A DNA stretch of 64,000 nucleotides from Carallia brachiata (Eukaryota; Streptophyta; Magnoliopsida; Malpighiales; Rhizophoraceae). Of the stretch, positions 31,301 through 46,400 are shown piece by piece (the stretch's first letter is position 1; every line of letters starts with the position of its first letter). The stretch is from assembly GCA_021464245.1 (NCBI GenBank), contig JADCRB010000066.1:5085801-5149800 (forward strand). Reading direction: 5' to 3'. A model generated the notes under the pieces. That model saw only the letters and a program-made list of their open reading frames with translations. It searched no databases and was not told the DNA's origin. A program made the translations under genes and the position numbers.

Positions 31301-34300
31301 AGCAAACTCTTTGCTTGCAAGAGTATAAAAGGTGAGACGACAACAACAAAGCATACTCCTTACTCACACTAGTATAAAAAGCTAGACGGCAACAACAAAG
31401 CATGTTGTTTGCCAACACCGGTATAAAAGGTGAGATGGCAACAATAGCAAAACCAGGCTCCTTCCTTGTATGAGTCTAAAAGGCGAGACAACAACAACAA
31501 CAAAAGAAAACTCCTTGCCCGTAAGAATATAAAAGGCAAAAAGTACAAAAAAAAAAAGTATACTCCTTACCCGCAAGAGCATAAAAAGCGAGATGCTAAA
31601 AACAGCAAAGCAGGCACCTAGTCCTCTCAATTATAAAAGGCGACACAACAACAATGACAATCGCAGACTCCTTGGCCGCAGGACTATAGAAGGTGAGACG
31701 GTAACAGCAAAGCATGCTCTCTGCCTGCACTAGTATAAAAGGCGGGACGGCAATAGCAAAGCATACTTTTTATCCGCAAGAGTATAGAAGGCGAGACGAC
31801 AACAACGAAGCATACTCTTTGTCCACACGAGCATAAAAGGCAAGACGACAACTACAATAAAACTAGACTCTTTTCCCTTACGAGAATAAAAGGTAAGGTG
31901 ACAACAACAACAAAAGCGTGCTCGTTGCCTGCATGAGTATAAAAGGCAGGGTGGCAACAACAATAGAACTAGACTCCTTGCTCGCACGAGTATAATAGGT
32001 GAGTCAGTGACAGTAAGAAAACCAGGCTCCTTGCCCTTGCAAAAGCATTCTCCTTGCCTGCAAGAGTATAAAAGATGAAAAGTAAAACAACAAAAGCATA
32101 CTTCTTCCCCGGACGAGTATAAAACGCAAGATCAGAACAACAACAAAGCAAGAGTCCCTACCCGCACGAGTATAAAATGTGAGACAGTAACAACGACAAA
32201 AGGAGACTCTCTGCCTGCATGAGTATAAAAGGCGAAATGGAAACAACAGCAAAGCAGACTCCTGACCCGCGCAAGTATAAAAGACGAGACGGTAACAACA
32301 GCAAAAACAAACTTGTCACCCAGTAGAGTAAAAAAGGCAGCAAGTACAACAACAAAAGTACACTCCTTGCCTACCCAAGCATAAAAAACGAGATAGTAAC
32401 AACAACAAAACCAGACTCCTTACCCGCACGAGCATAAAAGGTGACATGGTAACAACAACAAAAAAGACTCTTTATCCACAAGAGTATAAAAGGAAAAAAG
32501 TACAACAATAATAGTATACTCCTTGCCCTCATGGGTGTAAAAGGCGAGACGGTAAAAACAGCAAAGTAGACTCCTTGCTCGCACTAGTTAAAAGGCTACA
32601 CAGGAACAACAACAAAAGCAGACTCCTTGCCTAGAAGATTATAAAAGGTAAGACGACAACAACAAAGCATACTCTTTACTAGCACGAGTATAAAAGACGA
32701 GACGATAGCTACAAAGCATGCTGATTGCCCGCATGAGAATAAAAGGTAACATGACAACAATAACCAAACTAGACTACTTGCCCGTACAAGTATAAAATTC
32801 GAGACGACCATAGCAACAAAAGAATACTCACTGCCCACACGCGTATAAAAAGGCGAGATGAAAACAGCAAAGCATGCTCCTTGCTTGCATGAGTATAAAA
32901 GGCATGATGGTATCAACAACAAAACCGAACACCTTACACACATGAGTATAAAAGGCGAGGCGGCAGCAGCAGGAAAAGTAGACTCCTTGCCTGCAAGAGT
33001 ATTGTCGAAAAAAAGTACAACAACAAAAGCATACTCCTTTCCTGCACGAGCATGAAAGACGAGACGACAACAACAGCAAAGCAGACTCTAAGCCCGCAAG
33101 ATGTAAAAGGCTAAACGACAACAACAACAAAAGGAGACTCCTTGTTCGCAATAGTATAAAAGGAGAGACTACAACAACAAAGCATACTTCTTGCCGGCAT
33201 GAGTAGAGAAGGCAACACGGCAACAACAGCCAAACCAGAGTCTTTGCCCGTACTGGTAAAAAAGGCGAGACGGCACCAACAACAAAAACATACTCCCTGC
33301 TTGCATGAGAATAATAGGCGAGACGACAACAGCAAAACATACTCCTTGCCTGCATGAGTATAAAAGGCGAGAAGGTAACAACAATAAAACTAGACATTTG
33401 GCCTGCATGAGTATTAAAGGCTAGACAACAACAATAACAAAAGCAGACTCCTTGCCTATAAGAGTGTCAAAGGCAAAAATTACAACAACAAAAGTATACT
33501 CTTTGCCCGCACTAGGATAAAGGCAAGGCAACAACAACAGTAAAACTAGACTCCCTACCTGTACGAGTAAAAAAAGCGAGATAGCAACAACAACAAAACC
33601 AGACTCTTTGCCCAAAAGAGTATAAAAGGCGAAAAGTACAACAACAAAAGTATATTCCTTGCCCGCATGAGTATAAAATGCAAGATGACGACAACAACAA
33701 CGCAGACATCTAGCCTGCACGAGTATAAAAGGTAAGATGACAACAATATCAAAACTAGACTCCTTACCCATACGAGTATAAAGTGCAAGATGACAACAAC
33801 AAAAGCATACACCTTGCCCGTAAGAATATAAAAGGCGAAAAGTGCAAAAATAAAAGAATATTCCTTGCCCGCGAGAGTATAAAAGGTGAGACAGTAACAA
33901 TAGCAAAGTAGATGCCTAACCCTCTCCAGTATAAAAGGTGAGACGACAATAACAACAAAAGTAGTCTCCTTGCCTCATGAGTATAAAAGGCGAGACAACA
34001 ACATCAAGGAATACTTCTTGCCCGCACGAGAATAAAAGGCGAGATGGCAACATGAAAGCATACTGCATGTCGGCACGAGTATAAAAGGCAGGACGGCAAC
34101 AACAAAGCATACTTTTAACCTGTAAGAGTATATAAGGCAACACAGTAACAACAAAGCATGCTCCTTGCCCACATGAGCATAAAAGGCGACAGCGACACGA
34201 TAACTCCAATAAAACCAAGCTCCTTACACGTACGAGTATAAAAGGTAAGACGACAACAACAAAAAAATGCATCCTCTTTGCCACATGAGTGTAAAAGCCG

Positions 34301-37300
34301 AGACAGTAGCAACAACAAAACCAGACTCCTTGCCCACACGAGTATAAAAGGCGAGATGGCACCAACAACTAACGCATACTCCTTGCCCGCATGAGTATAA
34401 AAGGCAAGACGAGACCGGTAACAAACGCATACTCGTTGCCCACACTTGTATAAAAGGCAAAACGACAACAACAAAGTATGCTGCTTGCTCGCACGAGTTT
34501 AAAAGGCGAGTCGGTGACAGTAACAAAATAAGACTCCTTGCCCGAACGAATATAAAAGGCAAGACAACAACAACAACAAAAGCATACTCCTTACCTGCAA
34601 GAGTATAAAAGGCGAAAAGTACGACAACAAAAGTATGCTCTTTGCTTGCACAAATATAGAAGGCAAGATGATAACAACAACAAAAATAGAGTCCCTGATG
34701 GCAACAATAGCAAACTAGACTCCTAGCCCACACGAGCATTAAAGATGAGACAGCAACAACCAGCAAAAGCAAACTCTTCGCCCACAAGGCCAAAAAAGGT
34801 GACAAGTACAACGACAAAAGTGTACTCCTTGCCTACCCAAGCATAAAAAGCGAGACGGCGAGAACAATGTAACCAGACTCCCTGCCTACACAATCATAAA
34901 AGGTGAGACAGGAACAACAACAAAAGTAGACTCCTTGCCTGCAAGAGTATAAAAGGCGAGACAACAACAACAACAAAAGCATACTCCTTGCTAGCAAGAT
35001 TATAAAAGGCAAAAAGTACAACAAGAAAAGTATACTCCTTGCCCACACGAGTATAAAAAGGCGAGATGGTAACAACAGCAAAGCAAACTCCTAGCCCGCA
35101 CGAGTTGAAATGCTAGATGACAATAACAACAAAAGCGGACTACTTGCTCAAAACAGTGTAAAAGGTAAGACGGCAACAACAAAGCATGCTCCTTGCTCGC
35201 TTGAGTATACAAGGTGACACGGCAACACCTAAGGATGCTGCCTGCCTGCACGAGAATAAAATGCGACATGGAAACAACAACAAAACCATACTACTTGCCT
35301 GTACAAGTATGAAAGGCGAGACGGCTACAACAACAAAAACATTATCCTTGCCCACACGAGTGTAAAAGGCGAGACGACAACAACAACAAAAACATGCTCC
35401 CTGCCCACACAGCAACAACAACAGAGCATACTCCATGTTGTAAGAGTATGAAATGAAAAAAGTACAACAAAAAAAGCATACTTCTCCCCTGCATGAGGGT
35501 AAAAAGTGAGGCAGCAACAATAGCAAAGTAGACTCCTAGCCTGCACGAGTTAAAAGGCTAGACGGTAACAACAACAAAAGGAGACTCTTTGTCCACAAGA
35601 GTAGAAAAGACGAGACGACAACAATAAAGCATACTCCTTACTTGAAAAAATATAAAAGGAGAGAAGGTAACAGCAAAGCATGCTTTCCTCCACGAGTACA
35701 AAAGGCAACACGACAATAACAACAAAACAAAGACACCTTGGCCAGATAGGTATAAAAGGTGAGGCGGCAACTACAAAGCGTACTCCTTGCCCACAAGAGT
35801 ATGAAAGGCAAGACGACCACAACAAGAAAACCAAACTCCTTGCCCGCATGAGTATAAAAGGCCAGGCAGCAACAAGAACAAAATCAGGCTCGTTCCTTGC
35901 AAGAGTGTAAAAGGCGAAATGTAGAACAACAAAAACATAATGCTTGCCTGCACAAGGATAAAAGGCAAGACGACAACAACAATAAAACCAAACTCCCTGC
36001 CAGCACGAGTATAAAAGGCAAGACAATAATGACAACAATAGCGGACTCCTTTCCCGCAAGAGTATCAAAGGTGAAAAGTACAACAACAAAAGTATACTCC
36101 TTGCTCGCACAGTATAAAAGGCAAGATGGCAGCAACAATAAATCCAGACTCCTTGCTCGCATGAAAATAAAAAACGAGACGACAATAAGAACAAAAGTTT
36201 ACTCCTTACCCACAAGAGTATAAAAGGCAAAAACTACAACAACAAAAGTATACTCCTTGCCTACATGAATATAAAAGGTGAGATGGTAACAACAACAAAG
36301 CAGACTCGTAGCCTACACGAGCATAAAAAGCAAGACATCAACAACAACAAAAGCAGACTCCTTATCTGTAAAACTATAAACGGCGAGACGACAACAACAA
36401 AACATGCTCTATGCCTGCAAGAGTATAAAATGCAGGACTGCAGCAACAAAGCATGACGCTTGCCCTCAAAAGTATAAACGGCGGCAAGTACAACAAAAAA
36501 GGTATACTAGTCACCTACTCGAGTATAAAAGGCTAGACGGTAACAACAACAAAACTAGACTACTTACCCACAAGAGTATAAAAGGTGAGACAGTAACAAT
36601 AGCAAAGGTAGGCTCCCTACCTGCAAGAATATAAAAGGCGACAAGTACAATAACAAACGTATACTCCTCGCTAGCTCGAGTATAGAAGGCATGACGACAA
36701 CAACAACAAAACCCGAATTCTTGCCCGCACGAGTATAAAAGGCGAGACAGGAACAACAAAAGTAGACACCTTGCCCCCAAGAATATAAAAGGTGAAAAGC
36801 AAAAAAATAAAATTATATTCCCTGCTCGCATGGGTATAAAGGGTGAGACAACAACAACTGCAAAGCATGCTGCGCCCACAAGAGTATCAAAGGTGAGACA
36901 ACAATAAAGGCAAAACTAGACTCCTAGCCCGTACAAGTACGAAAGGCGAGACGACAACAACAACAAAATGATGCTCCTTAGCTGCATGAGTATAAAAGGC
37001 GAGACAGCAACAACAAAGGATACTCCTTGCCTGCAAGAGTATAAAAGGCTAGACAATAACAACAAAGCATACTCCTCGCCCGCAACAGTAATAAAGGTGA
37101 GAGGGCAACAACAACCCACGCTCATTGCCCGCACAAGCATAAAAGGCGAGACGACAACTTCAACAAAACTAGACTCCTTGCTCACACGTGTATAAAAGGC
37201 GAGTTGGCAACAACAACAAAAGCATACCCCTTGCCCGCACGAGTATAAAAAATAAGGTGGCGACAGCAAAGCATACTCTTATCCCTCATGAGCAAAAAAG

Positions 37301-38169
37301 GGGAGACGACAGCAACAAATGATACTCCTTGCTCTCACAAGTATAAAAAGCAATACTGCAACAACAAAGCATATTCCTTGCCTGAATGAATATAAAAGGT
37401 GAGATGGCAACAATGACAAAACCAAACTCCTTTCCTACACTAGTATAAAAGGCGAGACGACAGCAACAACAAAAGCATTCTCCTTTCCCGCACAAGTATA
37501 TAAGCCGAGACGACAACAGAAAAGTATACTCTTTGCCCACATGAGTATAAAAGGTGAGCCGGTAGCAACAACAATACTAGATTCCTTGTCGCTTGTGTAT
37601 AAAAGGCGAAACTTTAACAACAACATTAGTAGACTCTTTACAACAATACTAGACTCCTTGTCACACGTGTATAGAAGGCGAGACTTTAACAACAAGTTGA
37701 GTAGACTCTTTGCCTGCAAGAATATAGAAGGCAACAAGTACAAAAGACAAGAATACTCCTCGTCTACTATAGTATAAAAGGTGAGATGGCAACAACAAGA
37801 AAACCAAAACCAAATTTCTTGCCTGCACGAGTATGAAAAGCAAGACGACGACAACAGAAAAAGTAGACTCCTTGCCAGCAAGAATATAATAGATGAAAAG
37901 CACAAAAATAAAAGTATACTCGTTGCTTGCACGAGTGTAAAAGGCGTGATGGTAGTAACAACAAAGCAAATGCCTAGCACACACGTGTATAAAAGGCAAT
38001 ACAGCAACAACAAAAGTAGACACCTTGTCTATACGAGTATAAACGCAGAGACGGTAACATCAAGAAAAGCATATTCCCCTCCCGCTCGAATATAAAAGGC
38101 GAGATGGCAACAACAAAGCATACCCCTTGTCCGCATGAGTACAAATGGTGAGACGGCAACAACAGAGCA

Positions 38170-41100
38170 TACTCCTTACCTGCACGAGTATAAAAGGCGA
38201 GACGACAACAACAAAGCACACTCTATCCCCACAAGAGTACAGAAGGTGGCAATAGCAAAGCATACTCCTTGACTGCACAGGTATAAAAGATGAGACGATA
38301 ACTGCAACACAACTAGACTCCTCGCCCGTACGAGTGTAAAAGGCAGGCCAGCAACAACAACAAAGGCATACTCTTTGCATGCACGAGTATAAAAGGCGAG
38401 ACGATAAGAGCAATGCATACTCCTTGCTCGAATGAGTATAAAAGACGAGACGGTAACAACAAAGCATGTTCTTTACTCGTGCGAGCACAAAAGACGAGAT
38501 AGCAACGCTAGCAAAACTAGACTCCTTGCCCGCACGAGTGCAAAAGGTAGGCCAGCAACAACAACAAAGGCATAATCACTACCCAAACGAGTGAAAAAGG
38601 TGAGACAGCAACAGCAAAGCATACTCCTTTCCTGCACGAGGGCAAAAGGCAAGTCGGTAATAACAACAATGCTAGACTCGTTGCCTGCACAAGTATAAAA
38701 GGCAAGATGAAAACAACATCAAAAGTAGACTCCTGCCCGCAAGAATATAAAAGGCGACAAGTACAACAACAAAAGTATCCTCCTCGCCTGCCTAAGTATA
38801 AAAGGTAAGACCGCAACAACAATAAAACCAAATCCCTTGCCCACACGAGTATAAAAGGCGAGACGACAGCAACAGGAAAAGTAGACTCCTTGCCTACAAC
38901 AATAAAAAAGGCGGAAAGCACAAAAATAAAAGCATACTCCTTGCCCAAAGAAGTGCAAAAGGCGAGACAGTAACAATAGCAAAGTAGATGCCTAGCCCTC
39001 ACGAGTATAAATGGCAAGATGGCAGCGACAACAAAAGTAGAGTCTGTGTCTGTACGAGTATTACAGGTGATGCGATAGCAACAACAAAAGCTTACTCCTT
39101 GTTTGCACGAGTATAAAAGGCAAGACGGTAACAATAAATCATACTGTTTGCCCTCAAGAGTATAAAAGGCGAGACGGCAACAAACAAGCATACTTGTTGC
39201 TTGCACGAGCATAAAAAGCAAGAGAACAAAAACGATAAATGCATACTCTCTACCCACACAAGTATAAAAGATAAGTTGGCGATAGTCAAGCATACTTCTT
39301 GCTAGCATGAGTATAAAAGGCAATACGACATAAACAAAGCATGCTCCTTGCCCACACGAGTATACAAGCGAGACGACAACAATAACAAACAGCATACTGC
39401 TTACCCGCATGATTGTAAAAGTGAGATGGTGACAGCAAAGTATACTCTTTGCCTGAACGAGTATAAAATACAAGACGGTAACAACAAAAAACCAAAACTC
39501 CTTGCTCGCACGAGTATAAGAAGAAAGATGGTAGCAATAGCAAAAGTTGAAACCTTGCTCGTAAGAATATAAAAGGCGACAAGCACAACAACAAAATATA
39601 CTCCTTGTCCACCTGAGTGTAAAAGGCATGACAGCAACAAGAACAAAACCAGACTGCTTGCCTACCAGAGCGTGAATGGCAAGACGGCAACGGCAGTAAA
39701 TATAGACTCCTTGCTCGCAAGAATATAAAAGGCAAAAAGCACAAAAATAAAAGAATACTCCGTGCCAACACGAGTATAAAAGGCGAGATAGTAACAACAA
39801 CAAAGCAGATGCCTTGCCCTCACCAAAATAAAAGGCTGGACGGAAACGATAACAAAAGCAGACTCCGTGTCCGTACGAGTATAAAAGCCATGACGACAAC
39901 AATAACAAAAGCATACTCTCTGCCCTCATTAGTAAAAAAGGCGAGAAGGCAACAACAAAAGCAAAGTATACTCCTTGCCCGCAAGAGTATAAAAAGCCAG
40001 ACGGCAACAACAAAGCATGCACTCTACTTGCACGAGGATAAAAAGTAAGATGACAATAACAAAGCATGGTGCTTGCCTGCACGAGTATGAAAAGCGAGAA
40101 GGCAACAACTACAAAACTGCACTCTTTGCCCATACGAGTGTAAATGGTGAGACAACAACAAGAACCAAAGTATACTCCTTACCTGCACGAGTATAAAAGG
40201 TGACAGGACAATAACAAACCATACTCCTTGCTCGCACTATTATAAAAGGCGAGACGATAATGACAAAGCGTCTTAACTGCACAAGTATAAAAGGCGAGAT
40301 GACAACAGCAAAGTATACTCCTTACCTGCAAGAGTATGAAAGCCAAGACAGCAACAGGAAAGAATATTCCTTGCCCGCACGAGTGGGAAAGGTGAGATGG
40401 CAACAATAATGCATACCCATTCCCCGCTAGAGCATAAAGGGCAATTCGGCAACAACAACAAAACTAGACTCCTCGCCTGCAATAACATGAATGGCAAGAC
40501 AACAACAACAACAAATATAGACTTCTTGCCCGCACGAGCATAAAAGGCGAGACGACAATAACAACATAGTAGATGCCTAGCCCTCATCAGTATGAAAGGC
40601 AGGCTGGAAAAATAAACAAAAGCAGACTTCGTGTCCGTACGAGTATAAAAGGCAAAACGGCAACAATAACAAAAGCATACTCCTTGCCCTCATGAGTATA
40701 AAAGGCGAGTCAGCAACAATAAAAGCAAAGTATACTTCTTGCCCGCAAGAGTATAAAAGGCAAGACGGCAACAACAAAGCATATTCCCTACTTGTACGAA
40801 TATAAAAAGCGAGACGACAACAACAAAGCTTGCTGCTTCCCTGCGTGAGTATAAAAGGCGAGACGACAACAACAAAGCACAGTCTTTCCCCACAAGAGTA
40901 CAGAAGATGGCAATAGCAAAGCATACTCCTCGACTGCACAGGTATAAAAGACGAGATGAGAACTACAACAAAACTAGACTCCTCGCCCGTACGAGTGTAA
41001 AAGGCGAGACGAAAACAACAACAAAAGCATACTCCTTGCATGCACGAGTATAAAAGCGAGACGGTAAGAGCAATGCATACTCCTTGCTCGAATGAGTATA

Positions 41101-43440
41101 AAAGACAAGACGGTAACAACAAAGCATGTTCTTTACTCGTGCGAGCACAAAAGACGAGATAGCAACGACAGCAAAACCAGACTCCTTGCCCGCACGAGTG
41201 CAAAAGGCAAGCCAGCAACAACAAGAAAGGCATAATCCCTGCCCGAACGAGTGAAAAAGGTGAGACAGCAACAGCAAATCATACTCCTTTCCTGCACGAG
41301 TGCAAAAGGCAAGTCGGTAATAACAACAATGCTAGACTCGTTGCCTGTACAAGTATAAAAGGCATGATGAAAACAACATCAAAAGTAGACTCTTTCCCGC
41401 AAGAATATAAAAGGCGACAAGTACAACAACAAAAGTATCCTCCTCGCCTGCCTAAGTATAAAAGGTAAGACCGCAACAACAACAAAACCAAATCCCTTGC
41501 CCACACGAGTATAAAAGGCGAGACAACAGCAATAGAAAAAGTAGACTCCTTGCCTGCAAGAATAAAAAAGGCAAAAAGCACAAAAATAAAAGCATACTCC
41601 TTGCCTAAAGAAGTGCAAAAGGCGAGACAGTAACAATAGCAAAGTAGATGCCTAGCCCTCACGAGTATAAATGGCAAGATGGCAACGACAACAAAAGTAG
41701 AGTCTGTGTCCGTACGAGTATTACAGGTGAGGCGATAACAACAACAAAAGCTTACTCCTTGCTTGCACGAGTATAAAAGGCAAGACGGCAACAGTAAATC
41801 ATACTGTTTGCCCTCAAGAGTATAAAAGGCGAGACGGCAACAAAAAAAGCATACTTGTTGCTTGCACGAGCATAAAAAGCGAGAGAGCAAAAACGATAAA
41901 TGCATACTCTCTACCCACTCGAGTATAACAGATAAGTTGGCGACAGTCAAGCATACTTCTTGCTAGCATGAATATAAAAGGCAATACGACAGAAACAAAG
42001 CATGCTCCTTGCCCGCACGAGTATAGAAGCGACACGACAACAACAACAAACAGCATACTCTTTACCCGCATGATTGTAAAAGTGAGATGGTGACAGCAAA
42101 GCATACTCTGTGCCTGCACGAGTATAGAATACAGGACGGTAACAACAAAAAAATCAAACTCCTTTTATGAGTATAGAAAGAGAGATGGTGGCAACAACAA
42201 AAGTTGAAACCTTGCCCGTAAGAATATAAAAGGCGACAAGCACAACAACAAAATATACTCCTTGTCCACCTGAGTATAAAAGGCATGACAGCAACAAGAA
42301 CAAAACCAGACTGCTCGCCTACCAGAGCGTGAATGGCGAGACGGCAACGGCAGTGAATATAGACTCCTTGCCCGCAAGAATATAAAAGAGAAAAAGCACA
42401 AAAATAAAAGAATGCTCCGTGCCAACACGAGTATAAAAGGCGAGATAGTAACAACAACAGATGCCTTGCCCTCACCAAAATAAAAGGCTGGACGGAAATA
42501 ACAACAAAAGCAGACTCCGTGTCCGTACGAGTATAAAAGCCGTGACGACAACAATAACAAAAGCATACTCTCTACCCTCACTAGTAAAAAAGGCGAGAAG
42601 GCAACAACAAAAGCAAAGTATACTCCTTGCCCGCAAGAGTATAAAAAGCCAGACGGCAACAACAAAGCATACACTCTGCTTGCACGAGTATAAAAAGTAA
42701 GATGACAATAACAAAGCATGGTGCTTGCCTGCACGAGTATGAAAAGCAAGAAGGCAACAACTACAAAACTGCACTCTTTGCCCATACGAGTGTAAATGGT
42801 GAGACAGCAACAAGAACCAAAGTATACTCCTTACCTGCACGAGTATAAAAGGTGACAGGACAATAGCAAACCATACTCCTTGCTCGCACTATTATAAAAG
42901 GCGAGACGATAATGACAAAGCGTCTTACCTGCACGAGTATAAAAGGCGAGATGACAACAGCAAAGTATACTCCTTACCTGCAAGAGTATAAAAGCCAAGA
43001 CAGCAACAGGAAAGAATATTCCTTGCCCGCACGAGTGTGAAAGGTGAGATCGCAACAATAATGCATACCCATTCCCCGCTAGAGCATAAAGGGCAATTCG
43101 GCAACAACAACAAAACTAGACTCCTCGCCTGCAATAACATGAATGGCAAGGCAAGAACAACAACAAATATAGACTCCTTGCCCGCACGAGCATAAAAGAC
43201 GAGACGACAATAACAACATAGTAGATGCCTAGCCCTCATCAGTATGAAAGGCAGGATGGAAACAAAAACAAAAGCAGACTCCGTGTCCGTACGAGTATAA
43301 AAGGCAAGATGGCAACAATAAGAAAAGCATACTCCTTGCCCTCATGAGTATAAAAGGCGAGTCGGCAACAACAAAGCATACTCCCTACTCGTACGAATAT
43401 AAAAAGCGAGACGACAACAACAAAGCTTGCTGCTTCCCTG
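38170..43440 (+). repeat. Higher-order tandem duplication of about 2.6 kb inside the array
   Basis: About 38,170-40,830 and 40,831-43,440 are collinear. The GACTGCACAGGTATAAAAGA variant is at 38,271 and 40,932 (offset 2,661), and the CTCGCACTATTATAAAAGG variant is at 40,231 and 42,883 (2,652). Near the end the offset falls to about 2,597, consistent with loss of one monomer. Diverged partial third and fourth copies continue to about 44,640. Confidence 0.82.
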
Positions 43441-46400
43441 CGTGAGTATAAAAGGTGAGACGATAACAACAACAAAACTGGACTCTTTGCCGGTACTAGT
43501 ATAAAAGGTGAGACAGCAACAAAAACCAAAGTGTACTCCTTGCCTGCACAAGTATAAAAGTGAGACGACAATAGCAAAGCACACCCCTTGCCCACATGAT
43601 TATAAAAGGCGAGACGGCAACGACAAAGCTTACTCCTTACCTGCACAAGTATAAAAGGCGAAGACAACAACAAAGCGTACTCCTTACCTGCAAGTGTATG
43701 AAAGCCAAGATGGCAATAGTAAAGCATACTCCTTGCCCGCACGAGTGCAAAAGGCGAGACGACAGCAACAAAACAAATTCCTTGCCTGAACAAGTATAAA
43801 AGACGAGACGACATCTGCAAAAAAACCAAACTCCTTGTCCGCACGAATATAAAAGGTAAGCCACCAGCAGCAACAAAGGCACTCTTTGCTCGCACGAGTG
43901 TGAAAGGTGAGACGGCAACAGTAATGCATACTCATTCCCTGCTAGAGCATAACAGGCGAGACGACAACAACAACAAAACCAGACTCCTCGCGTACAAGGG
44001 CATGAATGGAGAGACGGCAACGACAGCAAATATAGATTCCTTGCCGGCAAGAATATAAAAGGCGAAATGCACAAAAAAAAAAGAATACTCCTTTCCCACA
44101 CGAGTATAAAAGTTGAGACAGCAACAGCAACAAGGTAGATGCCTAGCCCTCCGCAGTATAAAAGGCGAGACAGAAACAAGAACAAAAGCACACTCCTTGT
44201 CTGTATGAGTATAAAAGGCGAGTCAGCAACAACAAACGCAAAGGATACTTCCTTGCTCGCAAGAGAATAAAAGGCGAGACGGCAACAACAAAGCCTACTC
44301 CTTGCTCGCACGAGTATAAAAAGCGAGACGACAACAACAAACCTTGCTGCTTGCTTGCGTGAGTATAAACGTTGGACAAAACTAGACTTTTTGCCGATAC
44401 GAGTATAAAAGGCGAGATAGCAACAAGAACCAAAGCATACACTTTGCTTGCATGAGTATAAAAGTCGAGACGGCAATAGCAAAAGCATACTCCTTGACTG
44501 CACGATTATAAAAGGTGAGACGGAAATGACAAAGCTTACTCCTTACTTGCATGAGTATAAAATGCGAGACGATAACAACAAAGCATACTCCTTACCCGCA
44601 AGAGTATGAAAGCCAAGACAGCAACAACAACGCATACTCATTGCCTGCAAAAGTGTAAAAGGTGAGACGACAATAACAAAGCATACTTCTTCCTTACATG
44701 AGTATAAAAGGCGAGACGACATCTACAAGAAAACCAAACTCCTTGCCTACATGAGTCTTAAAGGCAAGCAAGTAGCAACAACAAAAGTGGACTCTTTGCA
44801 GGCACGAGTATGAAAGGCAAGAACGCAATAGTAAAGCATACTCCTTCCCCGCCAGAGCATAAAAGGCGAGACGCAACAACAAAGCATACTCCTTGCTTGC
44901 ATGAGTATAAAAGGCGAGACGACAACAACAAGGTATGCTCCTGACCCGCACGAGTATAAAATGCAAGATGGCAACAACAACTAAACCATACTCCTTGCTT
45001 GCGCGAGTATAAAAGCCAAGACGACAACAACGACAAAAGTATACTCATTGCCCACAAGAGTATAAAAGGCGAGACAGCAACAACAAAGCATAATCCTTGC
45101 CTGTACGAGTATAAAAGCCTAATTGGTAACAACAAAAAAACTATACTCCTTTCTCACATGAGTATAAAAGGCGAGACAATAATAACAACAAAAGCAGACT
45201 CCTTGCCCACAAGAGTATAAAGGCGAAAAGTAGAATAACAAAAGTTTGCTCCTTGCTTGCACAAGTATGAAAGTTAAACAGCAACAACAACCAAAGTAGA
45301 CTCCTTACCCGCAAGAGTAAAAATCGCAACAAGTAAAACAATAATGGTATACTCCTTGCCGCTCGAGTATAAAAGGCGAGACGGCAACAACAACAAAACT
45401 AGACTCCTTGCCTACACGAGCATGAAAGGCGAGACGGCAACAATAGCAAAAGTTGTCTCCTTGTAAGCAAGAGTATAAATGGCAAAAACTACAACAATAA
45501 AAGTGCACTTCTTGCCCGCATGAGAATAAAAGGTGGGATGGTGACAACGACAAAGCAAACTCCTAGCCCGCACGAGTTAAAAGGCTAAACGACAAAAACA
45601 ATTAAAGCAAACTCCTTGCCTGCAAGAGTATAAAACACGAGGCAGTAATAGAAAAGCACAGTCCTAACCCACATGAGCATAAAAGGTGAGACAACAACAA
45701 CAATAATAAAACCAGACTTCTTGCCTGCACGAGCATAAAAGATGAGATAGTAAGAACATCAAAAGCAGACTCCTTGCCCGCAAGTGTATAATTGGCTAAA
45801 AGTACGACAACAAAAGTTTACACCTAGCCTGCATGAGTATAAAAGGTGAGACGGCAACAATAGTAAAGCAAATCGCTAGCCCACACGAGCATCAAGGCGA
45901 GGCGGCAACAACAACAAAAGTGGACTCCTTGCCTGGAAGAGTATAAAAGGCGAGATGGCAACAACAAAGCATACTCCTTGTCTACATGAGCATTAAAGGT
46001 GAGACGGTAGCAAGAACGCATGTTGCTTGCCCGCACGAGTATAAAAGGCGGGGCAGCAACAATAACAAACCATAAACCTTGTCCGTACGAGTATAAAAGT
46101 CAAGACGGCGATAATAGCAAAAGCATACTAGTTGCCTGTATGAGCATAAAAGGCGAGACGACTATAGTGAGGCACACTCCTTACCCGCACGAGTATAAAA
46201 GGAAAGATGGGAAGAACAAAGCATACTTCTTGCCTATACAAGTATAAATGGCGAGACGAAAATAGCAAAGCATGCTCTTTGCACATAAGAGTATAAAAGG
46301 CGAGACAGTAATAGCAAAGCATACTCCTTACCCACACGAGTATAAAAGTCAAGATGGCGGCAATAAAGCATACTTCTTGCCCGCATGAGTATAAAAGGGG

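Noticed and set aside
38517..40133. A 538-codon minus-strand reading frame that looks like a hydrophobic membrane protein
   Set aside because: It lies wholly in the satellite, drifts through all three phases of the monomer, has no conserved domain, and has equally open neighbours in the other frames. It reflects the absence of minus-strand stops in the monomer.
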